This document shows, in pieces, positions 39,616 through 52,100 of a DNA stretch of 64,000 bases (its first letter is position 1; each line of letters starts with the position of its first letter). A program made the position numbers and the translations under genes. The stretch lies in the NCBI GenBank assembly GCA_039707655.1, contig CM077673.1:940001-1004000 (forward strand), given 5' to 3'. The notes beneath the pieces were generated by a model. It saw only the letters and a program-made list of their open reading frames with translations. It did not search any database and had not been told where the DNA came from. The DNA is from Elymus sibiricus. Taxonomy: Eukaryota > Streptophyta > Magnoliopsida > Poales > Poaceae.

Positions 39616-40479
39616 TTGAGTGGGAGGAAGATAGAACTTGATGAGGTTATTGAACCTTTACTTCAACCAGAGAGTAGCGCAGCGCAGAAAGATGTTTCTG
39701 TAGAGCCTACATCAGTTGAAGAGGATGTTAATGATGATGATCATGAAGCTTCGGATCAAGTTGCTATCGAACCTCGTAGGTCGACAAGTACGCGTACTGC
39801 TCCTGAGTGGTACGGCAACCCTGTCTTAGAGGTCATGTTGTTGGACAACGATGAACCTACGAGCTATGGAGAAGCGATGGTGGGCCCGGATTCCGAGAAA
39901 TGGTTAGAGGCCATGAAATCCGAGATGGGATCCATGTATGAAAACAAAGTATGGACTTTGGAAGTATTACCTGAAGGGCGTAAGGCCATTCAGAACAAAT
40001 GGATCTTTAAGAGGAAGACGGACGCGGACGGTAATGTCACCGTCTATAAAGCTCGACTTGTGGCAAAGGGTTTTTCACAAGTTCAAGGAGTTGACTACGA
40101 TGAGACCTTCTCACCCGTAGCGATGCTTAAGTCTGTCAGAATCATGTTAGCAATAGCTGCCTTTTTCGATTATGAAATTTGGCAGATGGATGTCAAAACA
40201 GCGTTCCTTAACGGTTTCCTTAAGGAAGAGTTGTATATGATGCAACCAGAAGGTTTTGTCGATCCAGAGAATGCTGACAAAGTTTGCAAACTCCAACGAT
40301 CCATTTATGGACTGGTGCAAGCATCTCGGAGTTGGAATCTTCGCTTTGATGAGGTGATGAAAGCGTTCGGGTTTATACAAGTTTACGGAGAAGCTTGTAT
40401 TTACAAGAAAGTGAGTGGGAGCTCTATAGCGTTTCTAATATTATATGTGGATGACATATTACTGATTGGAACAATATAG
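39616..40479 (+). pseudogene. rt: reverse transcriptase, main part
   Basis: In frame with the integrase part after its stop. An acidic linker leads to the Copia reverse transcriptase: WLEAMKSEMGSMYENKVWTL, the KARLVAKGFSQVQGVDY region, the first catalytic aspartate in QMDVKTAFLNG, and the YVDD box at 40444-40455. The enzyme copies the RNA into DNA. The usual GLKQASR motif reads GLVQASR here, a substitution in a conserved position. After LLIG a base is missing near 40468-40475, so the frame ends at TAG 40477-40479 in the middle of the domain. The rest is in the next frame. Confidence 0.95.
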
Positions 40480-40766
40480 AAATGTTGGAAAGCGTGAAGG
40501 AATATTTGAACAAGAGTTTTTCAATGAAGGACCTAGGAGAAGCTGCTTTCATATTAGGCATCAAGATCTATAGAGATAGATCAAGACGTTTAATAGGACT
40601 TTCACAAAGCACATACCTTGATAAGATTTTGAAGACGTTCAAAATGGATCAGTCCAAGAAGGGGTTCTTGCCTGTTTTGCAAGGTGTGAAGTTGAGTAAG
40701 ACTCAATGCCCAGTAACTGCAGAAGATAGAGAAAAGATGAGTGTCGTCTCTATGCTTCAGCCATAG
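40480..40766 (+). pseudogene. rt: reverse transcriptase, C-terminal part
   Basis: Resumes pol one frame over from the YVDD part, starting MLESVKEYLNKSFSMKDLGE, with the conserved LGIKIYRDR and LSQSTYLDKIL stretches of the Copia thumb and connection region. A second missing base near 40745-40755 breaks the frame again and it ends at TAG 40764-40766. The conserved sequence around the following MYAMLCTRPDVSLAI is in another frame. Confidence 0.92.
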
Positions 40767-41131
40767 GCTCTATCATGTATGCAATGCTGTGCACAAGACC
40801 CGATGTCAGCCTTGCCATAAGTATGGCCGGAAGGTTTCAAAGTGATCCAAGAATGGAACACTGGACGGTGGTCAAGAATATCCTGAAGTACCTGAAAAGG
40901 ACTAAGGACATGCTTCTCGTTTATGGAGGTGATCAAGAGCTCGTCATAAAGGGTTACGTCGATGCAAGCTTTGACACTGATCCGGATGACTCTAAGTCGC
41001 AAACCAGATACGTATTTATTCTCAATGGGGGTGCGGTTAGCTGGTGCAGTTCCAAGCAAAGCGTAGTAGCAGATTCTACATGTGAAGCGGAGTACATCGC
41101 TGCCTCGGAGGCGGCGAAGGAAGGTGTCTAG
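40767..41131 (+). pseudogene. rnh: connection region and RNase H, first part
   Basis: Begins with MYAMLCTRPDVSLAISMAGR, the conserved join between reverse transcriptase and RNase H in Copia elements. RNase H follows with YVDASFDTD (catalytic Asp) and ADSTCEAEYIAASEA (catalytic Glu). It degrades the RNA strand after copying. The frame ends at TAG 41129-41131, where a tryptophan codon is expected; a G-to-A change explains it and fits decay of methylated cytosine on the other strand. Pol sequence continues in the same frame with MKEFMTDLG. Confidence 0.92.
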
Positions 41132-41424
41132 ATGAAGGAGTTCATGACAGATCTTGGAGTAGTGCCTAGTGCACTAACCCAAGGACTCTGTTCTGTGACA
41201 ACACTGGTGCCATTGCTCTAGCCAAGGAACCCAGGTTTCACAAGAGGACCAGACACATAAAGCGATGTTTCAATTCCATCCGCGATTGCATCAAGGAGGA
41301 CGACATAAATATTTGCAAAGTGCACACGGATCTGAATGTTGCTGATCCGATGACTAAACCTCTTCCAAGGGCTAAACATGATCAACACCAGAACTATATG
41401 GGTGTTAGATTCATTACAATGTAA
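41132..41424 (+). pseudogene. rnh: RNase H, C-terminal end of pol
   Basis: After the stop at 41129 the same frame gives MKEFMTDLGVVPSAL. A one-base loss between about 41177 and 41187 then moves the reading to the next frame, which carries the conserved end (HKRTRHIKRCFNSIRDCIKE, then VADPMTKPLPRAKH) and a natural stop TAA at 41422-41424. This is the normal end of the BARE-type polyprotein, about 50 bp before the 3' LTR. The histidine-rich segment is the last RNase H motif. Confidence 0.88.
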
Positions 41425-41463
41425 ATCACAGAGTGATGTGAGCTAGATTATTGACTCTAGTGC

Positions 41464-41473
41464 AAGTGGGAGA
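41464..41473 (+). promoter_or_regulatory. Polypurine tract
   Basis: aagtgggaga, one base before the 3' LTR. It is the RNA primer left for plus-strand DNA synthesis. Its position and composition are standard for this group. Confidence 0.85.
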
Positions 41474-42616
41474 CTGTTGGAAATATGTCCTAGAGGCAAT
41501 AATAAAATGGTTATTATTATATTTCCTTGTTCATGATAATCGTTTATTATCCATGCTATAATTGTATTGATTGGAAACTCAAATACATGTGTGGGTACAT
41601 AGACAACACTGTGTCCCTAGTATGCCTCTAATAGACTAGCTCGTTGATCAAAGATGGTCAAGGTTTCCTAGCCATAGACATGAGATGTCATTTGATAACG
41701 GGATCACATCATTAGGAGAATGATGTGATGGACAAGACCCAAACTATAAACATAGCATATGATCGTGTCAGTTTATTGCTATAGTTTTCTGCATGTCAAG
41801 TATCTGTTCCTATAACCATGAGATCATGCAACTCACTGACACCGGAGGAATGCCTTGTGTGTATCAAACGTCACAACGTAACTGGGTGACTATAAAGATG
41901 CTCTACAGGTATCTCCGAGGGTGTCTGTTGAGTGGGCATGGATCAAGACTGGGATTTGTTACTCCGTGTGACGGAGAGGTACCTCAGGGCCCACTCGGTA
42001 ATACAACATCACTATAAGCCTTGCAAGCAATGTGACTAAGGTGTTAGCCATGGGATCTTGTATTACGGAACGAGTAAAGAGACTTGCCGGTAACGAGATT
42101 GAACTAGGTATAGGGATACCGATGATCGAATCTCGGGCAAGTAACATACCGAAGAACAAAGGGAACAGCATACGGGATTAACTGAATCCTTGACATAGAG
42201 GTTCGACCGATATAGATCTTCGTAAAATATGTAGGAACCAATATGGGCATCCAGGTCCCGCTATTGGTTATTGACCGTAGAGGTGTCTCGGTCATGTCTA
42301 CATATTCTCGAACCCGCAGGGTCAACACACTTAACGTTTGGTGACGATTAGTATAATTGAGTTATTATGTTGGTGACCGAAGGTTGTTCGGAGTCTCGGA
42401 TAAGATCCCGGACATGACAAGGATCTCCGGAAGAGTCCGGAGGTACAGATTGATATATGTGATAATAGTGTTTTGATCTCCGGAAGGGTTCCGGAATTCA
42501 CCGGAAGGGGTTCCAGATGATTACCGAAGTGTTCGGCTGCAGCAACACTTTATATGGGCCAAAGGGGTAAAACCCACGAGGTATTGGAAAGTGCAAAAGG
42601 AAGTTTTGCTGCTGCC

Positions 42617-42744
42617 TTAAGCGGTACTACCGCTGGTAAGGCAGTACTACCGCGTAAGCGGTACTACCGCTTGTGTGAAGCGGTACTACCGCTCACGAGA
42701 GGTACTACCGCTCACGAGCGGTACTACCGCTTGTGCGCGGTACT
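42617..42744 (+). repeat. Hairpin minisatellite in the 3' LTR
   Basis: Six or so gcggtactaccgc-like units with linkers such as tcacgag, one 19-bp unit more than the 5' LTR. The units are closer to the consensus than in the 5' LTR. The extra unit (ctcacgagaggtactaccg) looks like a slippage copy of its neighbour. Confidence 0.85.
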
Positions 42745-42851
42745 GCAGGGATCCGAGTTGGACTCTTTCCTTATGGGCCAAACCGACCTTGTGTGGGCAA
42801 AACCGACCTTGTAGCGGTTTTCTCTCCAAGTTTAGACCCCAGGGCTCAACA

Positions 42852-42859
42852 TATAAATA
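42852..42859 (+). promoter_or_regulatory. TATA box of the 3' LTR
   Basis: tataaata in the same context as in the 5' LTR. Transcription from here would pass the LTR end about 460 bp later and enter satellite block 3. Activity is not shown. Confidence 0.55.
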
Positions 42860-43317
42860 GAGGGGCAGGGCTAGCACACGGGACACATCAGGATTTCCCA
42901 AGCCGTGTGCCGGCAACCCTAGCCCTCTAGTTCCTTCGTCATAACCTCCGTAGAGCTTGGCGAAGCCCTGCAGATATTGTTCCTCACAACCATCACCACG
43001 CCGTCGAGCTGCCGGAACTCATCTACTACTTCACCATCGCTCGCTGGATCGAGGAGGTGATGGCGTCATCAAGCCATACGTGTGTTGAACGCGGAGGTGC
43101 CGTCCGTTCGGCACTAGTTCGTGATCGGATCGAGGGACGACTTGCGATTTGGATCGCGGAGACGTTCGACTACATCAACCGCGTTTCTTAACGCTTCCGC
43201 TTAGCGATCTACAAGGTTATGTAGATTCACTCTCCCTCTCGTAGATGCTCATCACCATGGATAGATCTTGCGTGTGCGTAGGAAATTTTTTTGTTTCCCA
43301 TGCAACGTTCCCCAACA

Positions 43318-43322
43318 GTAAC
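43318..43322. repeat. Target site duplication GTAAC, right
   Basis: Matches 34361-34365. The monomer interrupted at gctgtaac resumes here with ttatgtgtgtgacagcc. Confidence 0.96.
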
Positions 43323-46300
43323 TTATGTGTGTGACAGCCAAGAACGAAAGGGCATTCCTGGCATCGGTCAATATATATGTGGAAACAATATCTCCACTAT
43401 CGAGAACACAAAATTTCGGGGCGGTGAGGCAAAAAGCGTCACGGGAAAATGAAGTTCTTTCAAGGACTGCCATAAAATGGACCAGTGTTCACTAAAACGG
43501 TCATAACTTTGTCATTCGGTGTCCGTTTCAGACCGACAAGTACTCAAAATGCTCGCGACGAGCGTGCGAATCCAGAAAATACTCCCCACTTGCGCCAGGA
43601 TGCCAGGAGTACCCTCAAATTCGGCCTTAAGCAGGACTTTTGGGACTGAAAGTGAAAGAACATCATTCGCCACTATTTTTCGGACAAGTTTCTCAACCCA
43701 TTGGCACTTCCTTTTGAAGGAAATTCGAGAGATTACGTTGATTATAGACATTAGTCCCCTTGGTAGGGACAAGCATAGCTTTCTGCAGATGCTCTATGAT
43801 CCGGGCAATCCCATTTGGCCGTAAATTCATGAAAATCCCGTGGCTATATGCCTTATTCTCCTTGATTTCGCCGTGTGACATGCTGTAACTTATGTGTGTG
43901 ACAGCCAAGAACGAAACGGCATTCCTGGCATCGGTCAATATATATGTGGAAACAATATCTCCACTATCGAGAACACAAAATTTCGGGGCGGTGAGGCAAA
44001 AAGCGTCACGGGAAAATGAAGTTCTTTCAAGGACTGCCGTAAAATGGACCAGTGTTCACTAAAACGGTCATAACTTTGTCATTCGGTGTCCGTTTCGGAC
44101 CGACAATTACTCAAAATGCTCGCGACGAGCGTGCGAATACAGAAAATACTCCCCGCTTGCGCCAGGATGCCAGGAGTACCCTCAAATTTTGCCTTAAGCT
44201 GGACTTTTTGGGCCTGAAAGTCAAAGAACATCATTCGCCGCTGTTTTTCGGACAATTCCTCAACCCATTTTCACTTCCTTTTGAAGGAAATTCGAGAGAT
44301 TATGTTGATTATAGACATTAGTTCCCTTGGTAGGGACAAATATAGCTTTCTGCAGATGCTCTTTGATCCGGGCAATCCCACTTGGCCGTAAATTCAAGAA
44401 AATCCCGCGGCTATGTGCCTTATTCTCCTTGTTTTCGCCGTGTGACATGCTGTAACTTATGTGTGTGACAGCTAAGAACGAAAGGGCATTCCTGGCATTC
44501 GTCAATATATATGTGGAAACAATATCTCCACTATCGAGGACACAAAATTTCGGGGCGGTGAGGCAAAAAGCGTCACGGGAAAATGAAGTTCTTTCAAGGA
44601 CTGCCATAAAATGGACCAATGTTCACTAAAATGGTCAGAACTTTGTCATTCGGTGTCTGTTTTGGACCGACAAGTACTCAAGATGCTCGCGGCGAGCATG
44701 CGAATCTAGAAAATTCTCCCCACTTGCGCCAGGATGCTCGGAGTACCCCCAAATTCGGCCTAAAGCAGGACTTTTTGGGCCTGAAGGTCAAAGAACATCA
44801 TTCGCCGTTGTTTTTCGGGCAAGTTTCTCAACCCATTGGCACTTCCTTTTGAAGGAAATTCGAGAGATTACGTTGATTATAGACATTGGTCCCCCTGTTA
44901 GGGACAAACGTAGCTTTCTACAGAAGCTCTATGATCCGAGCAATCCCATTTGTCCGTAAATTCAAGAAAATCCAGTGGCTATATGCATTATTCTCCTTGT
45001 TTTTGACGTGTGACATGCTGTAACTTGTGTGTGTGACAGCCAAGAACGAAAGGGCATTCCTGGCATCGGTCAATATATATCTGGAAACAATATCTCCACT
45101 ATCAAGGACACAAAATTTCAGGGCGGTGAGGCAAAAAGCGTCATGGGAAAATGAAGTTCTTTCAAGGACTGCCATAAAATGGACCGGTGTTCACTAAAAC
45201 GGTCATAACTTTGTCATTCGATGTCCGTTTCGGACCCACAAGTACTCAAAATGCTCACGGCGAGCATGCGAATCCAGAAAATAATCCCTGCTTGCACCAG
45301 GATGCCCAGAGTACCCTCAAATTCGGCCTTAAGCAGGACTTTTTGGGCCTGAAAGTCAAAGAACATCATTCGCCGCTGTTTTTTGGACAAGTTTATCAAC
45401 CCATTGGCACTTCCTTTTGAAGGAAATTTGAGAGATTACATTGATTATAGACATTAGTCCCCCTGGTAGGGACAAATCTAGCTTTCTGCAGATCCTCTAT
45501 GATCTGGGCAATCCCATTTGGTCGTAAATTCAAGAAAATCCAGCGGCTATATGCCTTATTCTCCTTGTTTTCGCCGCGTGACATGTTGTAACTTATGTGT
45601 GTGACAGCCAAGAACGAAAGGGCATTCCTGGCATTGGTCAATATATATGTGGAAACAATATCTCCACTTTCGAGGACACAAAATTTCAGGGCGGTGAGGC
45701 AAAAAGCGTCACGGGAAAATGAAGTTCTTTCAAGGACTGCCATAAAATGGACCAGTGTTCACTAAAATGGTCATAACTTTGTCATTCGGTGTCCGTTTCG
45801 GACCGACAAGTACTCAAAATGCTCGCGGCGAGCGTGCGAATCTAGAAAATACTCTCCACTTGCGCCAGGATGCTCAGAGTACCCCCAAATTCGGCCTTAA
45901 GCAGGACTTTTTGGGCCTGAAAGTCAAAGAACATCGTTCGCCGCTGTTTTTCGGGCAAGTTTCTCAACCCATTGGCACTTCCTTTTGAAGGAAATTCGAG
46001 AGATTACGTTGATTATAGACATTAGTCCCCCTGGTAGGGACAAACGTAGCTTTCTACAGATGCTCTATGATCCGGGCAATCCCATTTGGCCGTAAATTCA
46101 AGAAAATCCAGTGGCTATATGCCTTATTCTCCTTGTTTTTGATGTGTGACATGCTTTAACTTATGTGTGTGACAGCCAAGAACGAAAGGGCATTCCTGGC
46201 ATCGGTCAATATATATGTGGAAACAATATCTCCACCATCAAGGACACAAAATTTCGGGGCGGTGAGGCAAAAAGCGTCATGGGAAAATGAAGTTCTTTCA

Positions 46301-49161
46301 AGGACTGCCATAAAATGGACCGGTGTTCACTAAAACGGTCATAACTTTGTCATTCGGTGTCCGGTTTGGACCCACAAGTACTCAAAATGCTCGCGGCGAG
46401 CGTGCGAATCCAGAATATAATCCCTGCTTGCGCTAGGATGCCTGGAGTACCCTCAAATTCAGAGTTAAGCAGGACTTTTTGGGCCTGAAAGTCAAAGAAC
46501 ATCATTCGCCGCTGTTTTCGGACAAGATTCTCAACCCATTGGCACTTCCTTTTGAAGGAAATTCGAGAGATTACGTTGATTATAGACATTAGTTCCCTTG
46601 GTAGGGACAAATATAGCTTTCTACAGATGCTCTATGATCCGGGCAATCCCATTTGGCCGTAAATTCAAGAAAATCCCGCGGCTATGTGCCTTATTCTCCT
46701 TGTTTTCACCGTGTGACATGCTGTAACTTATGTGTGTGACAGCTAATAACGAAAGGGCATTCCTGGCATTGGTCAATATATATGTGGAAACAATATCTCC
46801 ACTATCGAGGACACTAAATTTCGGGGCGGTGAGGCAAAAAGCGTCACGGGAAAATGAAGTTCTTTCAAGGACTGCCATAAAATGGACCAGTGTTCACTAA
46901 AATGGTCATAACTTTGTCATTCGGTGTCCGTTTCGGACCGACAAGTACTCAAGATGCTCGCGGCGAGCATGCGAATCTAGAAAAGACTCCCCACTTGCGC
47001 CAGGATGCTCGGAGTACCCCCAAATTCGGCCTAAAGCAGGACTTTTTGGGCCTGAAAGTCAAAGAACATCATTCGACGCTGTTTTTCGGGCAAGTTTCTC
47101 AACCCATTGGCACTTCCTTTTGAAGGAAATTCGAGAGATTACGTTGATTATAGACATTAGTCCCCCTGTTAGGGACAAACGTAGCTTTCTACAGAAGCTC
47201 TATGATCCGAGCAATCCCATTTGTCCGTAAATTCAAGAAAATCCAGTGGCTATATGCGTTATTCTCCTTGTTTTTGACGTGTGACATGCTGTAACTTATG
47301 TGTGTGACAGCCAAGAACGAAAGGGCATTCCTGGCATCGGTCAATATATATGTGGAAACAATATCTCCACTATCAAGGACACAAAATTTCGGGGCGGTGA
47401 GGCAAAATGCGTCATGGGAAAATGAAGTTCTTTCAAGGACTGCCATTAAATGGACCGGTGTTCACTAAAACGGTCATAACTTTGTCATTCGGTGTCCGTT
47501 TCGGACCCACAAGTACTCAAAATGCTCGCGGCGAGCGTGCGAATCCAGAAAATAGTCCCTGCTTGCGCCAGGATGCCTGGAGTACCCTCAAATTCAGAGT
47601 TAAGCAGGACTTTTTGGGCCTGAAAGTCAAAGAACATCATTCGCCGCTGTTTTTCGGACAAGTTTCTCAACCCATTGGCACTTCCTTTTGAAGGAAATTC
47701 GAGAGATTACATTGATTATAGACATTAGTCCCCTTAGTAGGGACAAGCATAGCTTTCTGCAGATGCTCTATGATCCGAGCAATGCCATTTGGCCGTAAAT
47801 TCAAGAAAATCCCGTGGCTATATGCCTTATTCTCCTTGTTTTCGCCGTGTGACATTCTGTAAATTATGTGTGTGACAGCCAAGAACGAAAGGGCATTCCT
47901 GGCATCGGTCAATATATATGTGGAAACAATATCTCCACTATCGAGAACACAAAATTTCATGGTGGTGAGGCAAAAAGCGTCACGGGAAAATGAAGTTCTT
48001 TCAAGGACTGCCATAAAGTGGACCAGTGTTCACTAAAATGGTCATAACTTTGTCATTCGGTGTCCGTTTCGGACCGACAAGTACTCAAGATGCTCGCGGC
48101 GAGCATGCGAATCTAGAAAATACTCCCCACTTGCGCCAGGATGCTCGGAGTACCCCCAAATTCGGCCTAAAGCAGGACTTTTTGGGCCTGAAAGTCAAAG
48201 AACATCATTCGCCGCTGTTTTTCGGGCAAGTTTCTCAACCCATTGGCTATTCCTTTTGAAGGAAATTCAAGAGATTACGTTGATTATAGACATTAGTCCC
48301 CCTGTTAGGGACAAACGTAGCTTTCTACAGAAGCTGTATGATCCGAGCAATCCCATTTGCCCGTAAATTCAAGAAAATCCAGTGGCTATATGCATTATTC
48401 TCCTTGTTTTTGACGTGTGACATGCTGTAACTTATGTGTGTGACAGCCAAGAACGAAACGGCATTCCTGGCATCGGTCAATATATATGTGGAAACCATAT
48501 CTCCACTATCGAGAACACAAAATTTCGGGGCGGTGAGGCAAAAAGCGTCACGGGAAAATGAAGTTCTTTCAAGGACTGCCGTAAAATGGACCAGTGTTCA
48601 CTAAAACGGTCATAACTTTGTCATTCGGTGTCCGTTTCGGACCCACAAGTACTGAAAATGCTCCCGGCGAGCATGCGAATCCAGAAAATAATCCCTGCTT
48701 GCACCAGGATGCCCGGAGTACCCTCAAATTTGGCCTTAAGCAGGACTTTTTGGGCCTGAAAGTCAAAGAACATCATTCGCCGCTGTTTTTTGGACAAGTT
48801 TATCAACCCATTGGCACTTCCTTTTGAAGGAAATTTGAGAGATTACATTGATTATAGACATTAGTCCCCCTGGTAGGGACAAATCTAGCTTTCTGCAGAT
48901 CCTCTATGATCCGGGCAATCCCATTTGGTCGTAAATTCAAGAAAATCCAGCGGCTATATGCCTTATTCTCCTTGTTTTCGCCGCGTGACATGCTGTAACT
49001 TATGTGTGTGACAGCCAAGAACGAAAGGGCATTCCTGGCATTGGTCAATATATATGTGGAAACAATATCTTCACTTTCGACGACACAAAATTTCAGGGCG
49101 ATGAGGCAAAAAGCCTCACGGGAAAATGAAGTTCTTTCAAGGACTGCCATAAAATGGACCA

Positions 49162-52100
49162 GTGTTCACTAAAATGGTCATAACTTTGTCATTCGGTGTC
49201 CGTTTCGGACCGACAAGTACTCAAAATGCTCGCGGCGAGCGTGCGAATCTAGAAAATACTCTCCACTTGCGCCAGGATGCTCGGAGTACCCCCAAATTCG
49301 GCCTTAAGCAGGACTTTTTGGGCCTGAAAGTCAAAGAACATCGTTCGCCGCTGTTTTTCGGGCAAGTTTCTCAACCCATTGGCACTTCCTTTTGAAGGAA
49401 ATTCGAGAGATTACGTTGATTATAGACATTAGTCCCCCTGGTAGGGACAAACGTAGCTTTCTATAGATGCTCTATGATCCGGGCAATCCCATTTGGCCGT
49501 AAATTCAAGAAATTCCAGTGGCTATATGCCTTATTCTCCTTGTTTTTGACGTGTGACATGCTTTAACTTATGTGTGTGACAGCCAAGAACGAAAGGGCAT
49601 TCCTGGCATCGGTCAATATATATGTGGAACCAATATCTCCACTATCAAGGACACAAAATTTCAGGGCGGTGAGGCAAAAAGCGTCATGGGAAAATGAAGT
49701 TCTTTCAAGGACTGCCATAAAATGGACCGGTGTTCACTAAAACGGTCATAACTTTGTCATTCGGTGTCCGTTTCGGACCCACAAGTACTCAAAATGCTCG
49801 CAGCGAGCGTGTGAATCCAGAAAATAATGCCTGCTTGCACCAGGATGCCCGGAGTACCCTCAAATTCGGCCTTAAGCAGGGCTTTTTGGGCCTGAAAGTC
49901 AAAGAACATCATTCGCCGCTGTTTTTCGGACAAGTTTATCGACCCATTGGCACTTCCTTTTGAAGGAAATTTGAGAGATTACGTTGATTATAGACATTAG
50001 TCCCCCTGGTAGGGACAAACGTAGCTTTCTATAGATGCTCTATGATCCGGGCAATCCCATATGGTCGTAAATTGAAGAAAATCCAGCGGCTATATGCCTT
50101 ATTCTCCTTGTTTTCGCCGTGTGACATGATGTAACTTATGTCTGTGACAGCCAAGAACGAAAGGGCATTCCTGGCATCGGTCAATATATATATGGAAACA
50201 ATATATCCACTATTGAGGACACAAAATTTTGGGGCGGTGAGGCAAAAAGCGTCACGGGAAAATGAAGTTCTTTCAAGGACTGCCCTAAAATGGACCAGTG
50301 TTCACTAAAACGGTCATAACTTTGTCATTCGGTGTCCCTTTCGGACCCACAAGTACTCAAAATGCTCACGGCGAGTGTGTGAATCTAGAAAATACTACCC
50401 GCTTGCGCCAGGATGCTCGGAGTACCCTCAATTTTGGCCTTAAGCAGGACGTTTTGGGCCTGAAAGTCAAAGAACATCATTCGCCGCTGTTTTCCGGACA
50501 AGTTTCTCACCCCATTGGCACTTCCTTTTGAAGGAAAATCGAAAGATTACGTTGATTATAGACATGAGTCCCCCTGGTAAGGACAAACGTAGCTTTCTGG
50601 AGATGCTCTATGATCCGGGCAATCCCATTTGGCCGTAAATTCAAGAAAATCCAGCGGCTATATGCCTTATTCTCCTTGTTTTCGCCGTGTGACATGCTGT
50701 AACTTATGTGTGTGACAGCCAAGAACGAAAGGGCATTCCTGGCATCGGTCAATATATATGTGGAAACAATATCTCCACTATCAAGGACACAAAATTTCGG
50801 GGCGGTGAGGCAAAATGCGTCATGGGAAAATGAAGTTCTTTCAAGGACTGCCATAAAATGGACCGGTGTTCACTAAAATGGTCATAACTTTGTCATTCGG
50901 TGTCCGTTTCGGATCCACAATTACTCAAAATGCTCGCGGCGAGCGTGCGAATCTATAAAATACTCGCCGCTTGCGCCAGGATGCCTGGTGTACCCTCAAA
51001 TTCGATCTTAAGCAGGACTTTTTGGGCCTGAAAGTCAAAGAACATCATTCGCCGCTGTTTTTCGGACAAGTTTCGACACCAAGTGGCACCTCCTTTTGAA
51101 GGAAATTCGAGAGATTACGTTGATTATAGACATTAGTCCCCCTGGTAGGGGCAAACATAGCTTTCTGTAGATGATTTATGATCCGGGCAATCCTATTTGG
51201 CCGTAAATTCAAGAAAATCCAGCGGCTATATGCCTTATTCTCCTTGTTTTCGCCGTGTGACATGCTGTAACATATGTGTGTGACAGCAAGGAACGAAAGT
51301 GCATTCCTGGCATCGGTCAACATATATGTGGAAACAATATCTCCACTATCGAGGAAACAAAATTTCGGGGCGGTCAGGCAAAAAGCGTCACAGGAAAATG
51401 AAGTTCTTTCAAGGACTGCCATAAAATGGACCTGTGTTCACTAAAACGGTCATAACTTTGTCATTCGGTGTCCGTTTCGGACACACAAGTACTCAAAATG
51501 CTCGCGGCAAGCATGCAAATCCAGAAAATACTCCCCACTTGCGCCAGGATGACGGGAGTACCCTCAAATTTGGCCTTAAGCAGGACTTTTGGGGCCTGAA
51601 AGTCAAAGAACATCATTCGCCGCTATTTTTCTGACAGGTTTCTCAACCCATTGGCACTTCCTTTTGAAGGAAATTTGAGAGATTACGTTGATTATAGACA
51701 TTAGTCCCCCTGGTAGGGACAAATCTAGCTTTCTGCAGATGCCCTATGATCCGGGCAATCGCATTTGGCCATAAATTCAAGAAAATCCAGCGGCTATATG
51801 CCTTATTCTCCTTGTTTTCGCCGTGTGACATGCTGTAACTTATGTGTGTGACAGCCAAGAACGAAAGGGCATTCCTGGAATCGGTCAATATATATATGGA
51901 AACAATATCTCCACTATTGAGGACACAAAATTTTAGGGCGGTGAGGCAAAAAGCGTCACGGGAAAATGAAGTTCTTTCAAGGACTGCCCTAAACTGGACC
52001 AGTGTTCACTAAAACGGTCATAACTTTGTCATTCGGTGTCCGTTTCGGACCCACAAGTACTCAAAATGCTCGCGGCGAGTGTGCGAATCTAGAAAATACT

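Larger units (their letters stand above)
34366..43317 (+). mobile_element. Complete Copia LTR retrotransposon, decayed
   Basis: An 8952-bp element with two LTRs, primer site, leader, gag-pol region, polypurine tract and an exact GTAAC target duplication. The order protease, integrase, reverse transcriptase, RNase H is diagnostic of Copia. The LTR start tgttggaaatatgcccta, the Met-tRNA primer site, the total length near 9 kb and the gag start MARAVAPLNFNAFLEKAKLK fit the BARE1/WIS/Angela group; the exact family name is not settled here. The coding region is broken by at least three in-frame stops and four one-base frameshifts. By hand the LTRs differ at about 57 sites over about 1.8 kb, plus a few indels. 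With 1.3e-8 substitutions per site per year this gives about 1.2 million years, a rough figure. Confidence 0.97.
41475..43317 (+). repeat. 3' LTR
   Basis: 1843 bp, from tgttggaaatatgtcct to cgttccccaaca. It would supply the RNA end and poly(A) signal. It carries its own TATA box at 42852-42859 and so could drive rightward transcription into satellite block 3. Against the 5' LTR it shows about 57 substitutions by my count and one extra hairpin unit. It is followed directly by the GTAAC target duplication. Confidence 0.97.
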
